From contig JAIXMG010000041.1 of assembly GCA_025201345.1 (NCBI GenBank), forward strand, positions 62,001 through 126,000: 64,000 bases of DNA, read 5' to 3'. Numbering within the stretch: the stretch's first letter is position 1; the number at the start of each line of letters is the position of its first letter. The stretch is from Thamnidium elegans (lineage: Eukaryota > Mucoromycota > Mucoromycetes > Mucorales > Mucoraceae). Position numbers and translations under genes: made by a program. Below the pieces are notes generated by a model, which worked only from the letters and a program-made list of their open reading frames with translations, was not told the origin of the DNA and did no database searches. Shown in pieces: positions 33,622 through 45,388 of this stretch.

Positions 33622-33656
<35 letters not shown>

Positions 33657-34925
33657 GTAGCCCGATGTCTGCGCAACATTACAGCCGAGTGGCGAACATT
33701 CGAGTGTTTTTTTTTAAAAGAGCTCGAGAAAGAAAGACAATCAAAAACGAATAAAACTGATGGAAGGTGCAAGAAGAGAGCATTATCATCTCAACAAAAT
33801 ATATATTATGATAATCGATCGAAGAGAAATATAAAAGTAAAGTAAAATAGTATCCTGAGGGAAGGATAAAAAAAAATATTACTGTAATATATATATATAT
33901 ATATATATATATACATTAAAGAGTCATAATAATACGTCTATAAGCGAGGTATGGTTATATATAATACCGCTCATTATATATAGTTGTACACTTTACCATG
34001 CGATACTCTCGCATCTTCTTCTACTTAGATTAACCCAACATGTAATAAAAGAATGGTTACTTATAAGAAATTAAATAACTATAAAGAACAATTTTATTAA
34101 AAAGGCACGTAACTTACGTATGATATATGTCTCTATCGGCGTATTTTAAAACTAGAAAGCATATCCTTATTTTTATTGTTACTTCAAATACAAATAAAAC
34201 TTTTTGCTAATGAATGTAATATGCAAAGCAATAAGTATTCTGTTTTAAGTTGTTTCATCATTGTCATGACATAACAGCAGACTAAAATAAAAACTTACTG
34301 ACTATGTAGAGCTTAAATTAAGTTTGTAGCATAAGTATGCAGCGTTGGTATTGTCGCGAATTATATTTTATCAAACAAATTTTATGGAAAAAAAAAGACC
34401 AATAACAATAATAACTCTTCCCATCCCGTTGACAGAGAAACCTTTAACACTAATTTTAAGCATACTCTCGAGTCAATGAGACTTTTTAACAGTATTAAGG
34501 GGAGTTTTTTTTTTAAAAAAAAAGGACTTCAATTTTGAAGCAGTAGAAAACCCTGAAGAAGATTCCATCAAAGTACGCAAATAATATTAAGTTTTTACAG
34601 TTTGCCATAAAAACTGACTCTAAAGAAATAATCACCCTTTTATTTACACCCTTCTACCCCTTAGCTGTTGTAAAATACAAAATAGTGATAATTAATCATT
34701 GTAATAAGTAATGCACGGAAACATATAGTTACGTATCCTGCTTCGATAAATATTTTAACAATTGATTACATATCAATCAAGGGTTTTTAAGGTACCAAGT
34801 CCTTTTTTCTTTTTTTTTTGGCAACTACGTAAAAAAAGTGCTGTTACCATTTTTTTAGGATTAAATAAGCTTTTTTTTTCTTTTCCCACTGTGTGGTTAA
34901 TTAAAACTAAATGGTTACCTTGAAG

Positions 34926-34961
<36 letters not shown>

Positions 34962-35799
34962 ATGTTAATAATACAAGGAGGTTATCGTACGAGCATTATC
35001 AATGGGATGCGAGGGGAATGCAGCCATCAAAATCAAGTTTAATAAAACCTAGCTTGTACCGCTCAGTAACTGCTTTTAATTTGGGACCCTGAGGAAGCTG
35101 CGTATACCCTTATGATGATTATAGTTTCTTGATACTATAAGGTAAAATATTTTAGAGACCATAAGTATGCATATTGTGGGTGTAGGATTTGGGTTTACGG
35201 GAATATATGTAGTTTAATGGGTAAAATCTTTTTTTCTTAAAAAAAAAGATTACTCGACTATATACTGTATATACATAAAAGCATTTTTTTTTTATTATCA
35301 TTGTCAAAGATGACATTCTGTTCACATCATCGCAGGTATTCTATTTTTTTCTTTTCTTTTTTAGAAAACCTGTTTCTTTTTTAAATATGGTAATTCTGTA
35401 GACTTTTTTGTCCCTAACGAAAAAGCGCCCTTATTACTCTGTACGTGTTTTGCATATCGAGAACCTTATTTTAACCAATGGTTGTATTAACAACCTACGT
35501 ATTAACCTACTGTTTGAGCTGTTATTTTAATTTAACGATCGATCGTCGAAATTATTTTTTTTCGTTTCATTAAACACTCTATACTCATTCAACTACTATA
35601 CATAACCAAACTTACTTTAAATAAACTAGTGGGAAAAAAGTGGAAAAAAGCTTTACAATTAACAGTAAAAAAAAAGTCAAAAATGACGCTTACAAAAAAA
35701 AGTGAGGGGGAAGAAAGAAACAAACATATAGTGTCATTACAATAATGCATTTGATAAAAAACACATAATACGATGACTACATAATAAAATGACGAATAC

Positions 35800-35840
<41 letters not shown>

Positions 35841-36246
35841 ACATCCGTTATAAGATGATACATAAGAAAAAGATATACAAATGTCAGAATAAATTACGAT
35901 TGGCTGCATGAAAATAAAAGGTATACAGCCCCTATTTATTTACTAATTATTAAAAGAAACTCCTAGGTACTCTCTTTTCTTTTCGTTTTATATTAGCGCG
36001 CAACTGGGTAAATTTAAAGTTATTGGAAGGTTTTATTTTAGTATGTACATGGTAAGGAAAAAAGGGCAAATTTATTGGTTGTAATAGCTGTAACAATAAT
36101 AGTAGTAGTGGTTGGGAGTAATAGTAGCAATAAGTAGTAGTAGTAGTAGTAGTAGTAAAAGTATCATATTATTATTTGTTTACAAGGTATTAAAAAAATG
36201 TGTATATGTATAAAATAAAAAAAAGGGTAGTATAATATTATTTTTT
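31627..36246. other. 4.6-kb gene-poor AT-rich region
   Basis: No intact gene supported. It contains many homopolymer runs (A at 33622-33655 and 35801-35837; T at 34929-34959), a (TA)n at 33887-33913, GTA/AGT trinucleotide runs near 36100-36157, T/A palindromes near 34505-34524, and a stop-free, coding-looking stretch at about 33238-33513 listed separately. Confidence 0.6.
33238..33513 (+). pseudogene. Possible coding remnant, no intact gene
   Basis: A 90-codon frame without ATG start, reading CNYLPRFTISGPCGLILASK then SDFGTLPHFIVMKRKGKSF and CYIDDSYCHGG, ending in TGA. Base composition is richer in GC than the flanks, and a second coding-like frame lies just upstream (VGWRSTFKKRSNIRRYRATY). 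Together they look like a frameshifted remnant of an unknown gene. No family recognised. Confidence 0.3.
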
Positions 36247-37419
36247 TTACTCTGGTAATAAAGCAATGCGATCATTTAACCATAAACGATCGCCAGCCCA
36301 TCTATCCTTCTCTTTTGCCAATTGATGTAATCTATCTTCTGATTGGCGCTGATACATTGCTTTTTCTAAATTAAGGCGACATTGCTTTTCTTCTGCAAGT
36401 TGCGTTTTTAATTTATTAATCATCAACATTAAGGCTTTAGCATCCCCTTCTGATGCTGTCAAGACCGGACCTGAAGAAAGTGCAGGCGGACAAGAGGGTC
36501 TGCGTAATCGGTTAAAGTCTTTACTAGGTGAGATTACTAATCGACAGTGAGGACAAGCTTGCTTGTCCATAGAGTCGTTAGATGTCTGCGTACCCATCTC
36601 GGTTTGAACTTGAACATGACGGAGTCGCACTGATTTCCTTTTAAGTGCGGCTTCTGGAACTGATCTTAAGGTGCTGCTGGAACAAGAGGTGGGTGAACAA
36701 GCAGTTGCAATGGCCGCCGAGGCAACTGCTGGTGGTAAAGGTGCAGGACGGCGTGGACTTTTGGCTTTTGAAATGGGTGGTTGAGGAAATTGTTGCAAAT
36801 CATTAAGGAAAAGTGGAAGAGGTGGCATAGGTGTACAACTACTAGAAACAGATGAATCTCTATCTGAATTGGTTTCACTGTATATACCCGAATCACGTAA
36901 ATTTATAGCCGATTCGGCTGATTTCTTTACTGGCGGTGAATTTAAAAATGAAGATTTAATAGGAGAAGAAGGACTATTTGGTTTAGTGGTGGTTGCAATA
37001 GTGTTGCAATAAAGTGAGGGCTCATATACGGGTAATGGAATATGATTCTTTTTTATTGGCTCAACATAAGGCGACCCTGAACGTAAAACAGGCATGGTTG
37101 GTTTTTTACGTAATCGACTTAGTAGACGTGATGCGCGTTTAAATTGCTGCTGGGTCTTATTATCTTGCTTTATATCAGTGATGGCTGCATATTCTTCTGG
37201 ACCGGTTGAAGAAAGAAATTGAGCTAATAACATGGTATCTTTTCTTGAATCATGTGTAGTTGCTACAGCTGTTCCATTACTGTGACAGCTACTAGAATTG
37301 TCTTCATCGTTAGTATGATATGTATCCTCTTCTTCTTCTTCTTCATATATAGCAGTATCTTTTATTGGCTTTAAAACGGCTCTTTGATGATTAAATGGCT
37401 TACTAGATATTTTAAACAT
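36247..37419 (-). CDS. Orphan protein with C-terminal coiled coil, 390 aa
   Basis: Intronless. The N-terminus has a poly-Glu/Asp patch (EEEEEED). The middle is Ser/Pro-rich with SH3-ligand-like runs (RRPAPLPP, PPLPLF). A CxxC pair (ACPHCRLV) and RLRRPSCPP follow. The last about 60 residues (ALMLMINKLKTQLAEEKQCR onward) form a likely coiled coil. This pattern suggests a cytoskeletal or signalling scaffold, but no family is recognised and the role is unknown. Confidence 0.7.
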   Translation of the reverse strand: MFKISSKPFNHQRAVLKPIKDTAIYEEEEEEDTYHTNDEDNSSSCHSNGTAVATTHDSRKDTMLLAQFLSSTGPEEYAAITDIKQDNKTQQQFKRASRLLSRLRKKPTMPVLRSGSPYVEPIKKNHIPLPVYEPSLYCNTIATTTKPNSPSSPIKSSFLNSPPVKKSAESAINLRDSGIYSETNSDRDSSVSSSCTPMPPLPLFLNDLQQFPQPPISKAKSPRRPAPLPPAVASAAIATACSPTSCSSSTLRSVPEAALKRKSVRLRHVQVQTEMGTQTSNDSMDKQACPHCRLVISPSKDFNRLRRPSCPPALSSGPVLTASEGDAKALMLMINKLKTQLAEEKQCRLNLEKAMYQRQSEDRLHQLAKEKDRWAGDRLWLNDRIALLPE

Positions 37420-37824
37420 ATTTATACAAAAAAAAAAGAAAATAAAAGAGAAGAATAATTAAGAGAAAAAATGTGAGAGAATATTTATATCAAAATTACA
37501 TTTTTTACCTCCTTTATTTTATTTTTTAAATGTGTTTGGGAGGTTTGATAACATAGAAAGTGTCCAAATATGTCAAGTGCTCAGTTTGTTTGTTGTACAG
37601 CAGCGATTAATTCATTTTTAGGAGATAAGCTCGATTTTTTAAAATGAAAATGATTCATACATTTTTTAAACACTGTAAATAGTAAACTTCTAAACATCCC
37701 CCCTTCTTTTTATCTCCTTTAAAAAAAGTCTAAAAAAAGGCTCCCTTGCATTATTTGCTGATACTAAAAGTGGCACATAGATATGTTTATTTATCTCCTA
37801 TTATATGAACCAAAGAAATTATTA
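37420..37824. other. Intergenic region, no gene seen
   Basis: 405 bp between two minus-strand genes. Only AT-rich runs were noted (for example 37720-37739, two AAAAAAAGTCT-like repeats). Confidence 0.45.
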
Positions 37825-40800
37825 TTATTCAGAAACATTATTATTATTATTATTATTATCGTCATCATCAGATAAACGTTCTTCTAACAACCTCCTATGC
37901 TCTCTTTGCTCCAATTGCTTTGGTATAGATAAATCACAAGCCTTTAAATTACTATCAGACCCTTTTCTTCTTAACTTCTGAGGCACAGTAGTTGAAATAA
38001 TGGGAGGTGGTTGTGATCGATCTTGCAAAGTTGACATCCTTCTTTTATTAATACCCACCAAAACTATAGCCCTTGATTCATCCTTTAATAATTCTTTAGT
38101 TCGAAGCGCTAAATTTTCTTTTTCCAGCGTATTGACCTCCTTTAAGGATGCCGTACCGTTTGCTAACACTGCTTCCTTCCTTAATTTAGATTTTAGGGCG
38201 GCTGAAGCGGAAGCTGCTGCAGTGGTAGGTGATCCATCTGTAGAACGTTTCCATTTTCGCCATCCCTCAAAATCAATTAATGCTTGCATACATCCCCATT
38301 CAAGAATCTTTTTTTCTAACCATTCAAGACTGACTGGCTTGGTCAAAAAATCATTACAACCTGCTGCTAAAGCTGCTTGACGATCAGATTCTAATGATGA
38401 GGCGGTTAAGGCCACAATAATTACTGGAGACTGAAACGACGAAGACTTGGTATCCACTGATGTGAGATTAGTAGTATCATCTTCTTTAATTGAATTTGTT
38501 GGTAACACACCAATCTTTCTCTCCTTTTCAATAGCTCGGATCGTTTTAGTTGCGTCAATACCGTTCATTACCGGTAATTGAATATCCATCTAAAATAAAC
38601 AACTTGATTAATACATTTGTATTTTTTTCTTCACGCTTTTGCCTATCAACTTACTAAAATAAGGTGAAACCCGCCTCCTTCCCATTTTTCAACAGCCTCC
38701 TTTCCGTCGCACGCTACAGAAAATTTAATGCTATGTTTTTTCATCCAAGTAGATAAAATTGCTTGATTAATCATATTATCTAAATAATAACAATAATGAT
38801 AATAAACTTAGTTACTTTATATATATATATTTAAAAATGTATATATACCTTCTACAATAAGTACTTTGATAGGTGGACTTGGTTTATCTGGTGCATTACT
38901 TCTTTCTTTACGTTTTCGATTACTGATTCTAAAACTGAATTTCGATTTAGGCTTGGTGGGAACGGTAAGTGGAGTTGGTGTAGTAGTGACAGAGGGTGCA
39001 TTAGGCTCAGTTACTTCAAGAACCTTTGCCTTTGCATTGGCTACAACAGCATCAGCAGCAGCAGCAGCGAAAGGCGCAGGAGCAGCTAAAGTAGGAACTG
39101 ATGTAGGAATAGAACGGGTAGAATCAATACTTGCATTGGATTTAGATGAGTCTGTACTACTGCCAACAAGCGGTAAGCTAGTGCTATCCATACTACTTGT
39201 ATTACTACTAGTTATATCCTCTTCTTCTTCTTGCACTGGTGTTGGCTTCTTTGGCGTGGCTGATTGAGCTAAATCTACCATGTTTCTTCGTGTACTATTA
39301 GGTGTTAAAAATGAGTTACTATGAGATCTTAATCTACGTTTCATTTCTTGCGGTACTAACGTAATGCCACCAACACCACCACCAGGTGTGTGTAATCCAC
39401 CATTATTGGTTTGAGGTATACTGGCTGACCCAGCTAATAAAGGCGATGAATTTAATTGGGCTGGCGTTGTATTGTTAGTGGGTCGATTTATAGCTGCGTT
39501 CGAAGTAGGGTCAAAAAAGTAATTGCCTTTTTCTGATTCCATTGTCAGCCCACTAGGCGAATGGACTCGCATACCAGACATCATAGTTCTTCTTCCTGGG
39601 GAATACCTTGCATTGGGATCATGTGGTGTCATCAGTGGACCGTTCACACTACCTCCTGGAGTCACAGACCCTGTTGAACCTAAATCTTGAAGACCAGGTG
39701 AAAGATGTTGGTGTTGACCAACAAATGGACTTAAAGGAGATGTTGCAATGGGTATAAACTGTGGTTCAACAATTGCATTGTTCCATGCAGTATGAAGAGC
39801 AGTTAAGAAGCGACGTGGTCCAGCTGGTTTAGGTACAACTACCACTCGAGGCATATAAGGCGGTAAATCCAATGTTGAAATCCAATGAATAATATCACGT
39901 ACTCTTCTATAATTTGTCAAAGATGTAAAAAAAACTACGGCTACTGTACTATGTAATACATCTCCATTGTTTCGAGATTTCGATCTTCGATGGCGGCGGT
40001 GTTGTTGTTGAACAGCCGGCGTGATCTGAGGCTGATCACGAAATTCGCGGAGTTTCTTCTCTAGCGTTAAAACATCATCATCAATTAAGATAAAGGTAGG
40101 TGGAATTGAATGGATATGATCTTCTTCGATAGCGGGAGAAGGTACTTTACTACCAGTAGCAGTATTACTGATACTATTAATCGATCTATTGGATGCTGGA
40201 GACAGAACTGAATGAATCGTATTTTCAGTAGTCGCAGTATTAAAAGAAACTTCAGAATCGCAACTAGCAGAAGCAGCATTTGTTGAAGAAGAATCATAAT
40301 CATCATCAGCATAACTTAATACAGGTACGTGACTAATATCTGTATTCCAACTTGTTAAGCAACTAGTTAAATGCTTTGCAAATATACTCTTTTCAGGGCC
40401 GTGTAAAATCATCTTTACACCTTTCAATTGAGCAATAAATCCAGTTAAATCTTCTAATGTTGGTTCATTTGAGAAACGAATATTTGATAATTGCTTTTCT
40501 AATATTTGAGATGGTTTTTCGATTAAAAGCAACCTTTGATCACTATTACAGCCAGGGAATAATTCTAATGAGATTTCAACTCTGGTTTGATTCTTTCCAA
40601 GGTCTTCTAATTTCATCTCTCCGCCAATATAGCTCAGTAATTGAGCTGTAAAATTGGCGTTAGGAATAATAGCCGCTGATACACCAATGGGAATAGCAGG
40701 TGATGCCGTTTGAATAATATCAAATATTACTTTTACTTTAGGTGTTTCAGGAATATGAGAAACATATAAACCTAATTCAATACAAGCTCCTGGTGTACAA

Positions 40801-42032
40801 CCTTCAAGTATATTTCGAAGCAACTACAAAATATATAATAATATCGTTAGCCTTGTCGTCATGGTGATGGGTTTATTAGGGTTACACTGTACATTGATTA
40901 AGGCATGTTTAATAGCATCTTCATCACCGATAACATTTGAATAATAAAGACCATTATCAGTATGATAAATAACAAAATGTACACCTAATTTAGCAGACAT
41001 TCCAGCTAAAGAGTCGCCAACATTTTGAATTAATTCACTAACATCAAAATCACGCTTTACAGTTGATTTGATTTTATCTTGATCAGGTAATGTGTCGCTT
41101 TTATCTGATTCTCTCAACATTTTAGAAACAAGATTTAAATGAGAACTAATATAACATGCTTGTTTGATTGTAGTATTAATGGCAGATATACTTGCGATAG
41201 GTACAGCTATAGAACAAGCGCTTAATAATTCATGAGTATTTGTTAGTATAGAAGGCGGAGAGAATTGTTCCAGAGTAGCCATGACCATGAGAGAAGCATC
41301 TCTAATTTCTTGTGATACAGTTGATAAAAATAATTGTCTTCTATCATAATAAAGACTTAATGCTTCATCAATCACCTGTTGCGATTTAGTTTGATAATCC
41401 TCTTGTTGGTTCTTATCATTTAGTTGTAATGCTTCATCTAGTTTAATCAGCCTATATATTAAATATAATATCAAAGCACCCAGAACCGCTGGTAGTTGAT
41501 GCGAAGTAAACAATAATGCATTTTCTTGATATGATAATAGTGTTGTTATGATCAGCATAAAAATAGAACTAACAAACGATATATTTAGTCGTATTTTTGT
41601 TTCGGTCCCGCCGATTTTATGCCAAGCAAACATTAAGACCCATTGACCCAAAAAAATGGAATGAATTGTTTTGTTGTTACTTGTTATAAAACTATTTAAA
41701 ACTGACGTTGTTAAGCATAAACTATTAGCTATTAAGTTCAAATATTCAATTTCGTTTGCCAGTGGTCGACTTGAAGAAGTGGTTGTTAATGTTGGTAAAT
41801 TAATTTTTATTAACTTGTCTTCTGAAAATGTATCTTCTTCTATAGTTTGTCGCGATAACCAGGCTGACCGTAAACTAGATAGTCTTGGTCTATTCAACTG
41901 TGGTCCATTCTTTTTGTTAGCTGCTAATTTACTATTTAAATTGGTTGGTAAAGAAAAACTTGGTAGGCCTTGTATAAACGTGTTTGGTGTTTGAGAAGAC
42001 TGAGGTTCTAACTTGTCTTTTTCCTCAAACAT
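37825..42032 (-). CDS. SSK1: Ssk1/Mcs4-type response regulator with degenerate histidine-kinase-like N-terminus
   Basis: Regulator of the stress MAP-kinase cascade. Exons 42032-40893, 40823-38849, 38779-38655, 38589-37825 give 1334 aa. Residues about 95-195 hold hydrophobic, probably membrane-spanning segments (FVSSIFMLIITTLL, AVLGALILYLIYRL). A DHp-like helix follows (LFLSTVSQEIRDASLMVMAT) with Gln241 where a kinase has the phosphoacceptor His, then an N-box-like HALINLLRNILEGC. A long Ser/Thr/Pro-rich linker leads to a complete receiver: KVLIVEDN, phosphoacceptor Asp in LILMDIQLPVMNG, IVALTAS and FLTKPVS. The tail is basic then poly-Asp/Asn. S. pombe Mcs4 has a comparable kinase-like region; signal output is inferred from the family. 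Confidence 0.9.
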
Positions 42033-42138
42033 TAGTTTATTATTTTAGCTTGGAAAAAAAGAAGAAAAAAAAAAAGAGAAAGGAAGGAAGAAAGGAAAAA
42101 AAAAAAATTTATTTGAGAGCAGTTTGTTTTTTTTACGA

Positions 42139-42846
42139 TCACATGATTTGTTCAAAAGAGAACCTTTCAAGCAAGTCATCATCATGTATGTTTACATTTA
42201 GCTTTTCAGATAAGACAGTTGCTTGATCTTGTGAAAAGTGATAGTGACCCATAAAGCGAGTATTGTTTAAAAGGAGAGGAATCCATACTTTATCATCTGC
42301 CCACATTTGGGAATAAGGAATATCACTATAATTATACCATTCAGGCTTCATTTCTTCTGTTTCTGTTGGAGTTCCTTTAAATTCTTTTGTAACATATATA
42401 TGTACTTCTAATCCAACAGGGTCGTTTTCAAATGTAAACATATTAATACCGACTTTAGCCATATCAACGGCTTCAATCTCTGCTTCCTCCTAATAACAAT
42501 TTTTTTAGTTCCTTTTTTTTTTGTTAGCATTTATTTACACACTTTACCAATAATTCGCGTCTAGCGCCTTCTTCAATCGTTTCCCCTGCTTCTACTTTGC
42601 CACCAAACCCTTTTATAACCTCGATTTAATACTTGTTTATTTACTTTTTTTATTTTATTGTTACCATTGATTTTTCCTGCTCCAAATCCTCGCTTTTTCA
42701 TACCCAAAAGTATCTTTTTTTTATTATTATTATTATTGTTGTCAAAATAACTATGAACTAACCAATGTGTTCATATTTACCGTTTGTTCTTTTTCGTTCA
42801 AGACGAGAATAAGTGTTAAAAGCTTGCTACTGGTAATGGAAGACAT
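42139..42846 (-). CDS. MTH1-like Nudix hydrolase (8-oxo-dGTP/oxidised purine triphosphatase)
   Basis: Exons 42846-42781, 42713-42665, 42609-42548, 42489-42139 give 175 aa. The Nudix box is complete after splicing: GGKVEAGETIEEGARRELLEE, matching Gx5Ex7REUxEE. Upstream VLLGMKKRGFGAGKINGFGG-like sequence (KKRGFGAGKINGFGG) and downstream KPEWYNYSDIPYSQMWADD are typical of NUDT1/MTH1, which cleans oxidised nucleotides from the pool. The first three exons are 66, 49 and 62 nt. It lies 106 bp downstream of a same-strand... the SSK1-like gene start is at 42032, so the two are tandem on the minus strand. Substrate is inferred from similarity. Confidence 0.92.
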
Positions 42847-43095
42847 TTATGAACAAAAAACAGAAAAACTTTTTTTTTTGGTCTTTCGTTTTACAACTTA
42901 TTTTGACTGCCTTTTTTAAATCATGTAGACGATATTGAGTGTTATTGTTTTTTTTAATAGAAATAAAAAGGAAACTAAATGTATGGTTGTTTGTTTGTGA
43001 ATGAGTGCGAGAGAAAAAGGGTTAAGAAAAGTAATACAATTAGTATTCAACTTGATTAAAAATTCGGCGTAGTTACTCGAACTAGAATCTTAAAT

Positions 43096-43538
43096 TTAAA
43101 AACCACCAATTTGCTCTACCATGACATCAATACTGTCACCATCTTCCATATCCAACTACAACATGTAAAGAAGAAGAAAAAACACTAGTTAGAAAAGAAA
43201 GAAAGAAAAAACATTATTATTTTTTTTTTTTGTTGTTACCTCGTTGGGAGTATCTTGTGGTAAGACTCTAGTCCCATCATATAAGAAACGAACAGATCCA
43301 GGTTGCTTTCCTTGACGTTCACAATAGGCATCCATCAACTTTCTAAGTTGAGTAGAACGTTTAATTTTGAAAAACACTTCATTGGTGTCCTATTATGATA
43401 AATTAGTTCTAATGTACTCTTTTTTTTCTTTTCTTTTTTTTTTAGAAAAATACTTACACTTCCAACAACTTTAAGATTAATGTGTTCAACAGCGGAGGCT
43501 CCTTCCTTCTTTTCAACTTTTTCAGTGGGTTCAGACAT
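43096..43538 (-). CDS. SMT3: SUMO (Smt3) precursor
   Basis: Ubiquitin-like modifier. Exons 43538-43458, 43389-43240, 43155-43096 give 96 aa. The N-terminal flexible tail is followed by INLKVVGSDTNEVFFKIKRS, LRKLMDAYCERQG, VRFLYDGTRVLP and DGDSIDVMVEQIGGF. The conjugating Gly-Gly is followed by just one residue (Phe), so maturation removes a single amino acid. The SUMO-type EQIGG end and SVRFLYDG are decisive against ubiquitin or NEDD8. Confidence 0.97.
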
Positions 43539-44241
43539 GATATTATAACGCGCTTTTTTAAAAGTAATGGGAAAAAAAAGAAAAAGAAAAAAATTGTTTT
43601 GATAGGCGTCGTGATAAACACAAACGCGGGGAGATTAGCCAATCAAATTTTTATTGTTTTTTTCTTGGTCATTTTATCTTGTAAAAAGAATTACAGCTTA
43701 CGTTGTTTGCAAGAAAGTTGGTTGATACTGAGAGATTTTACTGAATTATTCAGAATATAGCACTCCTCCAAAAAAAGAAAGGGGGATTTAGTTACCTTGG
43801 CAACAGAGCATTAAACTAATGGTATACCTTTTTGTCTCCACCCTCGAAAGGACCTAATTAAATTTTATAGTAAATCGCATACTGATTCGCCAATTCAACA
43901 CACGATAGAAGAGAAACAATCCCCAATGCCTACATTATCCTATTTGTAAGGTGTGGCACGATAGTATCTTTGATTTACTACTGCTCAATTAGCAATTATG
44001 TGACAGAAGATGTCAGCATTAAAATTTGATCCTTAAATTACTGTTATACCCTTTACAGATGCATGCTGGTTTGTATATGATACACCATAAAGACTGCACC
44101 GATAGTAAGTTGCTACAGCCATGATGAAAGGTGTTTCAATCTCCTTTAGTCACGTGATTGCGTCTTGCTTCATTGTATTCTCCCCTCGCAAGCCCGGGGT
44201 ATTACTTTTTTTTTCTCTTTCCTTTTTTAACTTTCGATATA
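43539..44241. promoter_or_regulatory. Divergent intergenic region between SMT3 and SCO1
   Basis: 703 bp. The E-box octamer-like TCACGTGA lies at 44150-44157 (CACGTG core 44151-44156), 86 bp before the SCO1 start. No gene is seen; short frames lack features. Confidence 0.5.
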
Positions 44242-45388
44242 ATGTTTTCCACTACACGTACATTACTTCAAGCCAATGCCAAGGTAATATAATAGTAGGG
44301 GTATGAAAAGAAATTCTAAGAAAATAACTTGATACTAACACTTGAATAAGCCATTGTCACGCAACTGTTTAGCACAATGTCAACCTACTACAAAAACTTT
44401 TATGACAGCTAATAGAACCAAAGCTATTCGACCTAGCAATAGATTTTATTCTACAAACAAAGAGGAACTTCGGGCTAAAGCCATTCTTGGAGTAAAGTAT
44501 ACAAAAAATAAGTCGTGCTTGTATAATATTATGTTTCTCAATATAACTTATGCATTATTAATATAAAATAGCCTTTTACATTAAAAGCCGCTGGTGTATT
44601 TTTAGCTGTTGGAGCAGGTTTATTGTATTACTTCCAAAGTGAAAAGAAAAAAGTTGAGCAATTACGTAAGTTAAAAAAAATAGACAGTGCAAAGTTTATT
44701 AAGATAACTGACAAAGTTTTCAAAAAGGTATTCAAAAGGAAGTAGAAAAGTCTAAAACGCAGTCTTTTGGTAAACCTAAACTTGGCGGAGATTACAAGTT
44801 GACAAACGCAGAAAACAAGAAGGATTTTGGATCTGAAGACTTGAAGGGTAAATTTTCATTAATTTATTTCGGATTTACACATTGTCCCGATATCTGCCCT
44901 GAAGAATTAGATAAAATGGCCGAAGTAGTTGATCAAATAAGTAAGTTTGGTTTATACATATTTTTTTTAAAAAAAATTGCTTATTCAATATTTTATTAGA
45001 GAAAGATGTAGGTGAAAACATTTTAGTGCCTGTTTTTATTACATGCGACCCTAGACGTGATACAGTTGATATTGTTAAGGAATATGTAAAAGATTTCCAT
45101 GATGATTTAATTGGTTTAACTGGTACTCAAGAAGAAGTTAAAAAGGTAGCTAAACTCTTCCGTGTTTACGTTTCTTCTCCTCCTGATATCAGTGAAGGCA
45201 GTGATTATTTAGTTGATCACTCTATTTTCTTCTACTTGATGGACCCTGAAGGAAAATTCCTTGATTGTTATTCTCAAAACTCTAAGGCCGAAGAAGTAAC
45301 TGCAAGCTTCAAAAAGTATTACTATGAGTACTTGGAAAATGGTGGAAAAGTAAACAAGTCTCCCCTTGCCATTGAATCTTCCGAATAA
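44242..45388 (+). CDS. SCO1: SCO1, mitochondrial copper chaperone for cytochrome c oxidase
   Basis: Inner-membrane thioredoxin-fold protein delivering copper to Cox2. Exons 44242-44283, 44351-44491, 44572-44665, 44728-44940, 45000-45388 give 292 aa. The N-terminus is an Arg/Ser/Thr-rich presequence, followed by one membrane span ([18 protein letters not shown]). The soluble domain shows [19 protein letters not shown] (copper ligands CxxxC), [11 protein letters not shown] and the ligand His in VDHSIFFYL. Length and order match the family. Microexons of 42 and 94 nt encode the presequence and membrane span. Confidence 0.97.

Noticed and set aside
35801..35837. 37-bp A run as a retroposon poly(A) tail
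   Set aside because: No retroposed sequence, target duplication or reverse-transcriptase remnant precedes it; similar runs occur throughout the intergenic DNA.
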